Positions 56,261-64,000 of a DNA stretch of 64,000 nt are shown here, piece after piece. The stretch comes from an uncultured Gardnerella sp. (GTDB lineage: Bacteria; Actinomycetota; Actinomycetes; Actinomycetales; Bifidobacteriaceae), in contig CAMUFL010000006.1 in the NCBI GenBank assembly GCA_947088155.1, positions 1-64,000 on the forward strand, given 5' to 3'. Made by a program: the position numbers and the translations under genes. The first letter of the stretch is position 1; each line of letters begins with the position of its first letter. Below the pieces are notes generated by a model. That model made no database searches, had not been told where the DNA came from, and was given only the letters and a program-made list of their open reading frames with translations.

Positions 56261-57669
56261 TACTCTGCTCCTTCAGTTTTATTAATGTCATTATTGCTAT
56301 CGTCAACACTAATGTTCTCATTATTAGTATTTTCAGCTGCAACAGGTGGCTTAGGCGGAGCTGGAGGCATAGGAGGAAGCTGAGATTTACGCTCAGATTC
56401 AGCATCGGATTGCAACTTACTTTCTGCTTCTGATTGCAACTCATCGCTGGTTTCGGATTGTGATTCTCCGCTCACTTCAGAGTTTTCAGTAGATTCAGTA
56501 GATTCAGTAGATTCAGTAGATTCATTAGTTTCATTAGTTTCATTAGTTTCAGCAGTTTCGTGAGATTCGGCAGTTTCATAGGATTCTTTATTATCTTCCG
56601 AAATCTCAACTTCTGAATCATTCTCTTCAACATCTTCATTATCGTTTGCAGAAATCAATCCGCGTCCCCAAGTCATCGTTGTTTCCAAAGACTGGAACAC
56701 TTCGCCGTAACGACCAGTTCTGCCAGAATGAACAGACTGAGCCAAACGTGCAATTCCTTCATTTTCTGAAGTGTCACTCTTCAACGATTGCGTTACCATG
56801 TCAACAACTTCACGCGCCTGAGCAGCACGTTGAGCTTTTTTAGAAAGCCTCTTATGACGTTCAGTATGCTCAGATTGAGCAATTGATTTTTGAAGATCAC
56901 GATCTGATTGATCTTGAGAATTTTCAACAGTTTGTTGTGCTTTAGAATTATGCTCAACTTCACTATCCGGGAAATACAATGCAGAATCATATGATCCTTC
57001 ACGCTCATCACGCACAATTTTGCCGGCATGAAGCTCCACAACTCGCTTACGCATTGAGTTCACAATTTCCTCATTATGCGTAGCCATAACAATCGTTGTG
57101 CCAGTTCGGTTAATAGCATCCAAAACTTCCATAATTCCAAGAGAAGTAGTGGGATCCAAATTACCAGTAGGCTCATCTGCAAGAATAATTTGAGGGTGAT
57201 TGACATATGCGCGAGCAATTGCAACTCGCTGCGCCTCACCACCAGAAAGCTCATGTGGGTAATTATTTTCTTTACCAGTCAAACCAACCGTTTCAAGAAC
57301 ACGAGGAACAAGTGAACGAATCGTAGACCGACTCGTGCCGATCACTTCCAAAGCAAAAGCAACATTTTGGTAAACTGTTTTATTATTAAGCAGCTTATAA
57401 TCCTGAAAAATAAAGCCAAGAGATCTACGATACTGCGGCACCTGTCGGTTAGAAAGTCTGCGCAAATCGTTACCGGCTACGTGAATTTCCCCACCATTTG
57501 CTTCTTCTTCGCGAAGCAGCAAACTAAGCAATGTAGTTTTACCAGAACCGGAAGCGCCAACAAGAAACACAAAATCTCCGCGATCTACATGCAAAGACAC
57601 ATCGTCTAATGCAGGACGTGTACCTCGAGGATATATTTTTGACACATGATCTAATGAAATCAGCGACAT
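56260..57669 (-). CDS. ftsE: Cell-division ATPase FtsE with a long acidic C-terminal tail
   Basis: The first 230 residues form a complete FtsE: Walker A GASGSGKT at 38-45, signature LSGGEAQ at 141-147, Walker B IILADEP at 161-167 and switch His198. The usual FtsE stops about here. This one continues to 469 with a Glu/Ser/Thr/Asn-rich low-complexity tail, including NETNES and TESTES repeats, then a Pro-rich stretch PPMPPAPPKPP. The tail is probably disordered and cytoplasmic, and its role is unknown. The gene lies between prfB and ftsX. Confidence 0.94.
   Translation of the reverse strand: MSLISLDHVSKIYPRGTRPALDDVSLHVDRGDFVFLVGASGSGKTTLLSLLLREEEANGGEIHVAGNDLRRLSNRQVPQYRRSLGFIFQDYKLLNNKTVYQNVAFALEVIGTSRSTIRSLVPRVLETVGLTGKENNYPHELSGGEAQRVAIARAYVNHPQIILADEPTGNLDPTTSLGIMEVLDAINRTGTTIVMATHNEEIVNSMRKRVVELHAGKIVRDEREGSYDSALYFPDSEVEHNSKAQQTVENSQDQSDRDLQKSIAQSEHTERHKRLSKKAQRAAQAREVVDMVTQSLKSDTSENEGIARLAQSVHSGRTGRYGEVFQSLETTMTWGRGLISANDNEDVEENDSEVEISEDNKESYETAESHETAETNETNETNESTESTESTESTENSEVSGESQSETSDELQSEAESKLQSDAESERKSQLPPMPPAPPKPPVAAENTNNENISVDDSNNDINKTEGAE
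56486..56551. repeat. 9-bp tandem repeats in the ftsE tail
   Basis: Four copies of a GTAGATTCA-type unit are followed by three of a TTAGTTTCA-type unit on the plus strand, encoding STE and ETN triplets on the minus strand. Unit length keeps the frame. Confidence 0.9.
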
Positions 57670-57729
57670 TGTTTCAATTCCTTCCGAAGATTATGTGTAA
57701 TCGTTGGTTTTTAGTTCTAGCTTTAGTTT

Positions 57730-58866
57730 TTAAGATTCTGCTTCAGTTTCTTTTTGAGCCGCAACTCGCTGCTCGTGACGCCAACGAATACCAGCTTCAA
57801 TAAAACCGTCAATATCGCCGTCAAAAACAGCCTGAGTTTGCGAAGTTTCGTAGCCAGTGCGCAAATCCTTCACCATCTGATAAGGGTGAAGCACGTAAGA
57901 GCGCATTTGATCTCCCCAACTTGCCTTAATATCTCCAGCAAGTTCCTTCTTTTTTGCAGCTTCCTCAGCATGCTTAAGCACAAGCAAACGCGATTGCAAA
58001 ACTGCCATTGCAGCGGCGCGGTTCTGAATCTGACTTCGCTCATCTTGCATAGAAACAACCAAGCCGGTTGGCAAATGCGTAATACGAACAGCAGAATACG
58101 TAGTGTTCACGCCCTGACCTCCTGGCCCTGAAGCCTGGAAAGTATCCACGCGAATATCCGAATCCGGAATATCAATATGATCCGTAGCTTCAACAAGAGG
58201 AATTACTTCAACAGCAGAAAAACCAGTTTGGCGACGTCCTTGATTGTCGAATGGCGAAATACGAACCATTCTGTGAGTGCCACCTTCTACAGAAAGACGA
58301 CCATACGCGTACGGGGCATCCACTTGGAAAGTGGCTGATTTAATACCAGCTTCTTCTGCATAAGACGTGTCCATCATCTTAGTTTTATAGCCGTTTCGCT
58401 CAGCCCAGCGCAAGTACATACGAAGAAGCATTTGAGCAAAATCGGCAGCATCCACACCGCCCGCACCAGAACGGATCGTAACAACCGCAGAACGAGCGTC
58501 ATACTCGCCGTCAAGAAGAGTCTGAACTTCCATATCGTCCAACTCGTGAGCAATATTTCCAAGCTCTTCTTGAGCCTCATTCATTGAATCAGCATCGCCT
58601 TCTTCTTCACCAAGCTCAATTAAAGTCTTAGTATCTTCAATACGCTGTTCAACAGCTTGCAAACGCTTCAATTGAGACTGAGCTGCAGAAAGCTTACTCG
58701 TGACTTGCTGAGCATGCTCAGAATCGTCCCAAAGTCCAGGCTCTGCAGCCTGCTTTTCTAAATCAGCAATCGTAGCCTTCAACGAATCGACATCTAGTGC
58801 TTTAGAAATCAAAGAATACTTTGCTTCAACATCATTTAACGCTTGGGAAAAATCAAATTCCGCCAT
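57730..58866 (-). CDS. prfB: Peptide chain release factor 2
   Basis: RF2 ends translation at UGA and UAA. It has 378 residues with the stop-codon recognition motif SPF (RISPFDNQGRRQTGF) and the catalytic GGQ (SGPGGQGVNTTYSAVR). The frame is continuous, with no in-frame early UGA, so the programmed frameshift of many prfB genes is absent. It is followed 60 bases later by ftsE. Confidence 0.97.
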   Translation of the reverse strand: MAEFDFSQALNDVEAKYSLISKALDVDSLKATIADLEKQAAEPGLWDDSEHAQQVTSKLSAAQSQLKRLQAVEQRIEDTKTLIELGEEEGDADSMNEAQEELGNIAHELDDMEVQTLLDGEYDARSAVVTIRSGAGGVDAADFAQMLLRMYLRWAERNGYKTKMMDTSYAEEAGIKSATFQVDAPYAYGRLSVEGGTHRMVRISPFDNQGRRQTGFSAVEVIPLVEATDHIDIPDSDIRVDTFQASGPGGQGVNTTYSAVRITHLPTGLVVSMQDERSQIQNRAAAMAVLQSRLLVLKHAEEAAKKKELAGDIKASWGDQMRSYVLHPYQMVKDLRTGYETSQTQAVFDGDIDGFIEAGIRWRHEQRVAAQKETEAES

Positions 58867-58946
58867 TTACTTAAAGTACCTCTTTACATACCTGTTTTAC
58901 GCAATTACTACTCGCAAAATACTTACAAAATCAACTATTGATAAGT

Positions 58947-59720
58947 TTAGCGCACGGTCAAAATCTCAGGACCGTTTTCCGTAATTGCAATCGTATGCTC
59001 AGTGTGTGCACCGCGAGAACCATCAGCAGAGCGAAGAGTCCAACCATCCTTAGGATCCTGGTAAATTTCGTCAGTAGTCTTTAAGAACCATGGCTCAATT
59101 GCAATCACAAGACCTGGGCGAAGCTTGTAGCCATGGTGAGCAGTTCCATCGTTAGGAACATGCGGATCGCCGTGCATAATATGACCGACTCCGTGACCGC
59201 CAAACTCAAGATTTACGCTATAACCATACTCGTGAGCAACGCAACCAACAGCTGCAGAAATATCGCCAAGACGGTTGCCAGGCTGAGCCATATTAATACC
59301 AGCCTCAAGAGCTTCCTCAGTGCACTTAATTAAGCGTAAATCCTCAGGATCAGCATGCTTTCCAACCACAAAACTAATAGCGGAATCACCAACCCATCCA
59401 TCGACGTTAATTGCCAAATCAAGGGTCAACAAATCGCCGTCTTTAAGGTTATAATCAAAAGGAACTCCGTGAAGGACAGCATCGTTTACAGAAGTGCAAA
59501 TATAGTGCGCAAAAGGACCTGTACCAAAATCAGGAGCGTAATCAACATAGCAAGAAGACGCACCTTTGCGGCTCATAATTCGCTGACGAACGAAGTCATC
59601 AATCTCAAGAAGATTCGTGCCAACTTTGGTCATTGCTTTCAAGTCTTTAAGAATACTACCGACGAAGCGACCTGCAGGCTTCATCGCTTCAATTTCAGAT
59701 GGAGTTTTAAGTTCAATCAT
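58947..59720 (-). CDS. map: Methionine aminopeptidase, type I
   Basis: It removes the N-terminal methionine. It has 257 residues with the metal ligands in LTLDLAINVDGWVGDSA, GHGVGHIMHGDP and IAIEPW, and the last Glu in HTEHTIAI. There is no N-terminal extension. It leads the map-prfB-ftsEX group on the minus strand. Confidence 0.96.
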   Translation of the reverse strand: MIELKTPSEIEAMKPAGRFVGSILKDLKAMTKVGTNLLEIDDFVRQRIMSRKGASSCYVDYAPDFGTGPFAHYICTSVNDAVLHGVPFDYNLKDGDLLTLDLAINVDGWVGDSAISFVVGKHADPEDLRLIKCTEEALEAGINMAQPGNRLGDISAAVGCVAHEYGYSVNLEFGGHGVGHIMHGDPHVPNDGTAHHGYKLRPGLVIAIEPWFLKTTDEIYQDPKDGWTLRSADGSRGAHTEHTIAITENGPEILTVR

Positions 59721-59811
59721 GCTTCAAGACTAACGCGCAGGCACGAAAATAAAGCAAAATATAGCGAAAATACTAACTAATAGTGTCGCTTAATACTTGT
59801 AAGCTAATCAC

Positions 59812-61959
59812 ATGTCTAACAACAATGAAAACAATAGTAATAATAGTAATAATAAGGAATCGCAGAAGGAAATTTCTGCTGTAGATTTCGACCCTGCCTC
59901 CTTCTCGTCGGCTACTCGTCCACAAGACGATTTATTCCGTTACGTAAATGGTCCTTGGATTGACACTTACACTCTCCCAGAAGACAAACCAATGTATGGT
60001 GCTTTCCACAAGCTTGCAGAAGATGCAGAAAAGCAAATTCGAGATATTTTAGAAAACGAAAATTGCCCAGCCAAAAAGTCGCAAACCTTATACCGTAACT
60101 ATTTGGATACCGCATCTATTGAAAAAGCTGGAATTACGCCAATTAAGGGCGATCTAGACGCTGTGGATTCAGCAGAAACTAAGGAAGATTTGGTTCGCAC
60201 TATTGGCGCGCTTAATCCGTACGGCGGTCCAGATGCAATGTTTTATTTTGGAGTTTACGGAGATCCTAAAGATCCTAAGACGAATATTATGCATATTGAG
60301 CAATCGGGATTGGGCTTGCCAGACGAAGCATACTATCGCGAAGATAACTACGCTCCAATTCGCACTGAATATGTAAAAATGGTAGCTTCGTTGTTGAGAT
60401 TGGCTGGTTACGGAGATACCGCCACTACCCAAGCTCAAGCCGAGCGTTTTTTGAATGTTGAAACTAAAATCGCGAAGCATCATTGGGATAACGTGGCAAC
60501 TCGCGATTCTCAAAAAACTTATAATCCTTGCAATTATGCTGATTTGGCAAAAAATCTTGAAGCGCTGAATCTCGACGCTTTCTTAGATGCTGCACAAAAA
60601 GCGTACGAAACTTGCGAAGAAGCAGAACATCAACCAATCAATCTTCGTGAAGCTTTTAGCAAAGTAGTAGTTCACGAGCCAAGCTTTATAGAAGGATTGA
60701 ATAAGATTTGGCAGGAAACTAACTTAGAAGATTTAAAGCTTTGGGCACGCGTGCACGTGATTTTGTGCTGGGCAATCTTACTGAGTGAAGACTTTGCCGA
60801 AGCTAGATTCGACTTCTACGGCAAGGTGCTTTCTGGAGCCACAAAGCAACGCGACCGCTGGAAGCGAGCAGTCGGAGTTGTTGACGATGCCTGCGGCGAG
60901 GAAGTTGGACGCGAATACGTGCGATTGCATTTCCCTGAGTCTTCTAAGGAATACATGCAAGGCTTAGTTGACAATCTTATTAACGCTTACCGCGAGTCGA
61001 TTTCTCACAGCAGCTGGCTTGGCGAGGAAACTAAAGCGAAGGCTTTGGAAAAGATTAGTAAATTTGAGCCAAATATTGGTTACACAAACCATTGGGTTGA
61101 CTACTCTGCGCTAAATATTAAGGAAGACGCTGATTTAGTTGAGAATATGCGCGAAGTTTATCGATTTGGCTTTGGTAAAAATACTGCAAAAGCCGGAAAT
61201 CCTGTGGATCGCGAAGAGTGGCAGATGACTCCGCAAACTGTGAACGCTTACTACGATCCTCTGCTGAACGTAATCGTGTTCCCAGCTGCTATTTTGCAAC
61301 CACCATTCTTTAACCCAAGCGCTCCAGACGCAGCAAATTATGGTGCTATTGGTGCCGTGATTGGTCATGAAATCGGTCACGGTTTTGACGATCAAGGTTG
61401 CGAATACGACGGCGACGGCGTACTTAACAATTGGTGGACTGAAGAAGACAAAACCAACTTCACTGAGCGCACTAAGAAGCTTATTGAGCAATACAATGCT
61501 TTCACACCAACGCAGCTTATTGTTAAGTACTCTCACTTGAAGAGCAAAGAAGAGCGCAATGCGATGCCTCACGTAAACGGTGCTTTAACAATCGGCGAAA
61601 ATATTGGCGATTTAAGCGGCGTGACTATTGCGCTTAAAGCATACGCTTTCGCCTTGCAAAAGAGCAAGGGACAAGAAATCAACGGAAGTGATGATGCTAT
61701 TCGCGAAACCTTGCTTAACGCTCCTGAAGTAGATGGTTTCACTGCTTTGCAGCGATTCTTCTTAAGCTACGCGTTAGTATGGCGTTCCAAGGCTCGTAAT
61801 GAAATTGCGGAACAGCTGCTTCAAATCGACCCGCACTCCCCAGCCGAATGCCGCACTAACGGCATTGCTCGCAACGTTGACTTGTTCTACGATGCTTTCA
61901 ATGTTCAAGAAGGCGACGAAATGTGGCTCGACCCAAGCGAGCGCGTGCACATTTGGTAA
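59812..61959 (+). CDS. pepO: M13-family zinc endopeptidase (PepO-like)
   Basis: This neprilysin-type oligopeptidase has 715 residues. The zinc site is HEIGH at 519-523, with the third ligand Glu596 in GENIGDLSG. NAYYDPLLNVIVFPAAILQPP, shown here in part as the substrate-binding strand, precedes it. There is no signal peptide or membrane helix, only an Asn-rich N-terminus, so it should be cytoplasmic like lactic PepO. No ribosome site is evident before the ATG. Confidence 0.93.
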   Translation: MSNNNENNSNNSNNKESQKEISAVDFDPASFSSATRPQDDLFRYVNGPWIDTYTLPEDKPMYGAFHKLAEDAEKQIRDILENENCPAKKSQTLYRNYLDTASIEKAGITPIKGDLDAVDSAETKEDLVRTIGALNPYGGPDAMFYFGVYGDPKDPKTNIMHIEQSGLGLPDEAYYREDNYAPIRTEYVKMVASLLRLAGYGDTATTQAQAERFLNVETKIAKHHWDNVATRDSQKTYNPCNYADLAKNLEALNLDAFLDAAQKAYETCEEAEHQPINLREAFSKVVVHEPSFIEGLNKIWQETNLEDLKLWARVHVILCWAILLSEDFAEARFDFYGKVLSGATKQRDRWKRAVGVVDDACGEEVGREYVRLHFPESSKEYMQGLVDNLINAYRESISHSSWLGEETKAKALEKISKFEPNIGYTNHWVDYSALNIKEDADLVENMREVYRFGFGKNTAKAGNPVDREEWQMTPQTVNAYYDPLLNVIVFPAAILQPPFFNPSAPDAANYGAIGAVIGHEIGHGFDDQGCEYDGDGVLNNWWTEEDKTNFTERTKKLIEQYNAFTPTQLIVKYSHLKSKEERNAMPHVNGALTIGENIGDLSGVTIALKAYAFALQKSKGQEINGSDDAIRETLLNAPEVDGFTALQRFFLSYALVWRSKARNEIAEQLLQIDPHSPAECRTNGIARNVDLFYDAFNVQEGDEMWLDPSERVHIW

Positions 61960-62003
61960 AGCATCTCAAATTGAGCACAGAAAATAGAAAATAAGAAATA
62001 GAA

Positions 62004-62041
62004 AAGCCTGCAAGCGTTCTTTACTAATCGTTTGCAGGCTT
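62004..62041. terminator. Bidirectional terminator after pepO
   Basis: AAGCCTGCAAGCG (62004-62016) pairs with CGTTTGCAGGCTT (62029-62041), with one G-T pair. T-rich sequence follows on both strands. It separates the convergent pepO and CAP-protein genes. Confidence 0.85.
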
Positions 62042-62064
62042 AATTTATATAACCTTATAAGTTT

Positions 62065-63513
62065 TTATTCTTCCGCAGAGGCAGAACCTGCAGAAACAGC
62101 TTCTTCTGCAGCAAAATCTTGCGAAATAGTCTCATTTGAAACAGCTTCTTCTGCTACAGCAGGAGCATTATCAGCAGCATAATCATTATCAACAGCAGCA
62201 TCAGCAACTTCTGCTACAGCTTCAGCATCAGCAACAGCAGTATCAGTATTAGCAACAGCAGTGTCTACAGAAGCAGCTTTTGTACGCGCATTTTTGCGTG
62301 ACTTATAAAGTAAAATAGAAAATACAACTACAGCACAAAGAATAATTACCATTGCAATTACAGCAACCACCATTCCAGAAATACCAGTTTTTTCAGTATT
62401 TTTAGCGGAATCTTTACTATTTGCAATTTGAGAATTAACCTTATTGGCTAAATGCTTATTTTTTCCAAATGCTTTCTTTTTGCTAGATCTATCACCCTTA
62501 TGTTTTTTCTTATTTTTATCGTCCTTCTTATCTTTCTTATCTTTTTTATCCTTGTCGTCCTTTTTATCCTTATCGGATTTAGCTGCCTTAGTATTATTCG
62601 CTACTGCAGCAGGACGCTGATAAACTTGAGGGCTTCCATAACCAATTTTGCCATCAGGATAGTCAATATCACCGTTATATTCCGACAAAGTTAAATCACC
62701 AACAATGCCGTACGGACCGCCTTGAGCTTCACCATAACCAAAGGAGATATTTCGTGGATTCAAAATTTGATACAAATGACCATTCTCGTCAGTAAAGGCA
62801 CCACGAGTAGCGCGCAATGGTCCCTCTTCATTTTGAATCCATAAACGCATAGAACCAGCAAGATCTGTACCCCAGCTTAAGTTTTCACCCCAAGCTTTTC
62901 TACCATTAAAATCAGGTGCGCTTTTACCATCTGGAGCAAAATGACCAAATTTACCATGTTGAGCAGTCTCTTGTGCGCGACGATACGCATCCTCTTCATT
63001 TGCGGAATCGTATTGAATATTATTCACATAAGCTTGTTTAGTTAAACCGCAACGACTCACATAATCTTGCAAAGGAATTCCTTCAAAGTAAATACTACGA
63101 TCGTCGTATAAACGCGAACGTGCATTACGAATTGAAGCCAGCACATAGCGCACTACATCAACAGATCGAACCCAGCCAACACTACGTGCAACGTTTTTTT
63201 GTTTAATAATCGGGTTTTTAATAGACAGGTTTGACGTAGACGAATTAGATGCTTCTTTGCTTAATTCTAACGAATTTATGCCCATCAAATTCATATTCAT
63301 GGAGCTTTGTGCAGACAAGCACACAAAGGATACTACAGCAAGCAGGCTTATCAGCGAACATACAATATGCTTCACTACAGCACTTTTAACTATCGTATTC
63401 TTCGAATTCATTGAACTATTCGATTTAAAACCAAATGATTTAAATAAATTAGATGAGCATGAATTTACATGCATAGCTAAATTGCGCACCAATCCCTGCT
63501 TATTATTTTTCAT
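62065..63513 (-). CDS. CAP (SCP/PR1-like) domain surface protein with membrane anchor
   Basis: It has 482 residues. A long N-terminus leads to a hydrophobic signal near 45-70. A CAP-like domain covers about 140-280, as AQHGKFGHFAP and WGENLSWG show. A Lys/Asp-rich spacer (KDDK and KDKK repeats) follows, then a membrane helix (about 375-400), a basic stop, and a cytoplasmic tail of roughly 75 residues very rich in Ala, Glu, Asp and Val. CAP proteins may bind lipids or cleave wall or protein targets; the function here is unknown. No LPXTG is present. The gene diverges from ssb. Confidence 0.8.
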   Translation of the reverse strand: MKNNKQGLVRNLAMHVNSCSSNLFKSFGFKSNSSMNSKNTIVKSAVVKHIVCSLISLLAVVSFVCLSAQSSMNMNLMGINSLELSKEASNSSTSNLSIKNPIIKQKNVARSVGWVRSVDVVRYVLASIRNARSRLYDDRSIYFEGIPLQDYVSRCGLTKQAYVNNIQYDSANEEDAYRRAQETAQHGKFGHFAPDGKSAPDFNGRKAWGENLSWGTDLAGSMRLWIQNEEGPLRATRGAFTDENGHLYQILNPRNISFGYGEAQGGPYGIVGDLTLSEYNGDIDYPDGKIGYGSPQVYQRPAAVANNTKAAKSDKDKKDDKDKKDKKDKKDDKNKKKHKGDRSSKKKAFGKNKHLANKVNSQIANSKDSAKNTEKTGISGMVVAVIAMVIILCAVVVFSILLYKSRKNARTKAASVDTAVANTDTAVADAEAVAEVADAAVDNDYAADNAPAVAEEAVSNETISQDFAAEEAVSAGSASAEE

Positions 63514-63767
63514 AGTAAAAAACTCTTCTTCTGTTCATTCAATGCAACAAATATAGGTTAATAGTATCTCTTAATAAGGAATTATTGCGAAAATGCTTGC
63601 AATCTTGCTGTTTTACAAGTGATTTTATTGTCAATATTTTTAATAAATTGTGGTTAAAACATAGCTTTTAACCACAATAAAAGAATTTTCTAGAACAATT
63701 CTCGCAAAACATTCATAGTTGTTATTACTGCGGCATTTCCTTGTGGCTGCGAAGCTCAGGGGCAATG
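63514..63767. other. Divergent region between the CAP-protein gene and ssb
   Basis: No gene is supported here. A perfect 13-bp inverted repeat, ATTGTGGTTAAAA/TTTTAACCACAAT with a six-base loop, covers 63647-63678. Both genes point away from it, so a plain terminator is not expected; an operator or a leader element is possible. The plus-strand side becomes more G+C-rich from 63730. Confidence 0.5.
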
Positions 63768-63812
63768 ATGGCTCTGATTTCGGGGCTGAAATGGCTGCAG
63801 TCCAAATCGTGA
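63768..63812 (+). CDS. Possible 14-codon leader peptide before ssb
   Basis: ATG at 63768 opens MALISGLKWLQSKS and stops at TGA 63810-63812. AGGGG lies five bases before the ATG. The stop overlaps the start of the AAAGGA ribosome site of ssb, so translation of the two could be coupled. Codons are richer in G and C than in the nearby genes. It is too short for certainty. Confidence 0.35.
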   Translation: MALISGLKWLQSKS

Positions 63813-63825
63813 AAGGATGATGAAT

Positions 63826-64000
63826 ATGGTACAACAACAGTCAACTGTGACTATTAGCGGATTTGTAGGCGCAGAACCAATAAGTTTTGGACGCAACGAA
63901 AATTCTCCTGCTTGTTCTCTACGAATTGCAAGCACACAATCTTATTATCGAAATGATGAGCAGCAATGGCATGAGCGTCCAACCACATGGATGACTGTGA
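63826..64000 (+). CDS. ssb: Single-stranded DNA-binding protein, N-terminal part (runs past the window end)
   Basis: Fifty-eight codons are present. The start is STVTISGFVGAEPISFG, followed by CSLRIASTQSYY and WHERPTTWMTV, a standard OB-fold beginning of bacterial SSB proteins. AAAGGA eight bases before the ATG at 63826 sets the start; an in-frame ATG at 63820 is too close to it. It may be the main SSB or a second copy. Confidence 0.85.
   Translation, partial: MVQQQSTVTISGFVGAEPISFGRNENSPACSLRIASTQSYYRNDEQQWHERPTTWMTV

Noticed and set aside
58700..58866. Programmed frameshift in prfB
   Set aside because: The reading frame is continuous from the ATG with no early in-frame UGA.

Overview
The window looks like one contig from a low-G+C member of the Bifidobacteriaceae, most likely Gardnerella. 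The reasons are an overall A+T-rich composition, purine and FtsEX/prfB/smpB gene orders of the bifidobacterial type, a fused DppDF-type ATPase, a LuxS, and Gram-positive LPXTG and sortase surface genes. The assignment rests on gene content and protein character only; no database search was possible. Bases 1-47 are not bacterial: they are the reverse complement of the start of the Illumina TruSeq universal (P5) adapter, so the window begins at a contaminated contig end and cuts an ftsK gene.

Layout. 0-8 kb (minus strand): truncated ftsK, then a three-gene sortase-dependent pilus locus (giant LPKTG tip/adhesin, LPKTG major pilin, class C sortase). A nine-base C tract and tRNA-His lie upstream. 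8.5-18.7 kb (plus): purine genes purT, purC, purL, purF, purM and purD. 18.8-25.2 kb: a cell-envelope module consisting of an LtaS-like phosphoglycerol transferase (minus), a membrane-anchored esterase and an MprF-like lipid aminoacyltransferase (plus). 25.3-27.4 kb: purE, purK and a Fur-family regulator. 27.4-28.1 kb: a structured non-coding stretch and tRNA-Arg. 28.1-31.4 kb: an SLC13/ArsB-type permease and a catabolic-type acetolactate synthase.

31.4-43.4 kb (minus): dnaG, dgt, alr, an acetyltransferase, luxS and an oligopeptide ABC transporter (fused ATPase, two permeases, binding protein). Its binding-protein and permease genes are separated by a roughly 400-bp array of hairpins. 43.8-45.3 kb (plus): pdxS and pdxT (vitamin B6). 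45.5-52.9 kb (minus): coaX, a sugar-type binding lipoprotein, glmS and a polar amino-acid ABC transporter. 53.2-59.7 kb (minus): smpB, a coiled-coil/CHAP peptidoglycan hydrolase, ftsX, ftsE, prfB and map. 59.8 kb to the end: an M13 peptidase (plus), a membrane-anchored CAP-domain protein (minus) and the start of an ssb gene.

Most genes are ordinary housekeeping functions. The parts that stand out are the pilus locus with a homopolymer upstream, the hairpin arrays at 41.3-41.7 kb and 45.4 kb that share a core, the structured non-coding stretch at 27.6-27.9 kb, the repeat-bearing linkers in FtsE and the fused ATPase, and the lipid-modification module placed between two blocks of purine genes. 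I found no prophage, insertion sequence, CRISPR array, rRNA, or clear new defence system.
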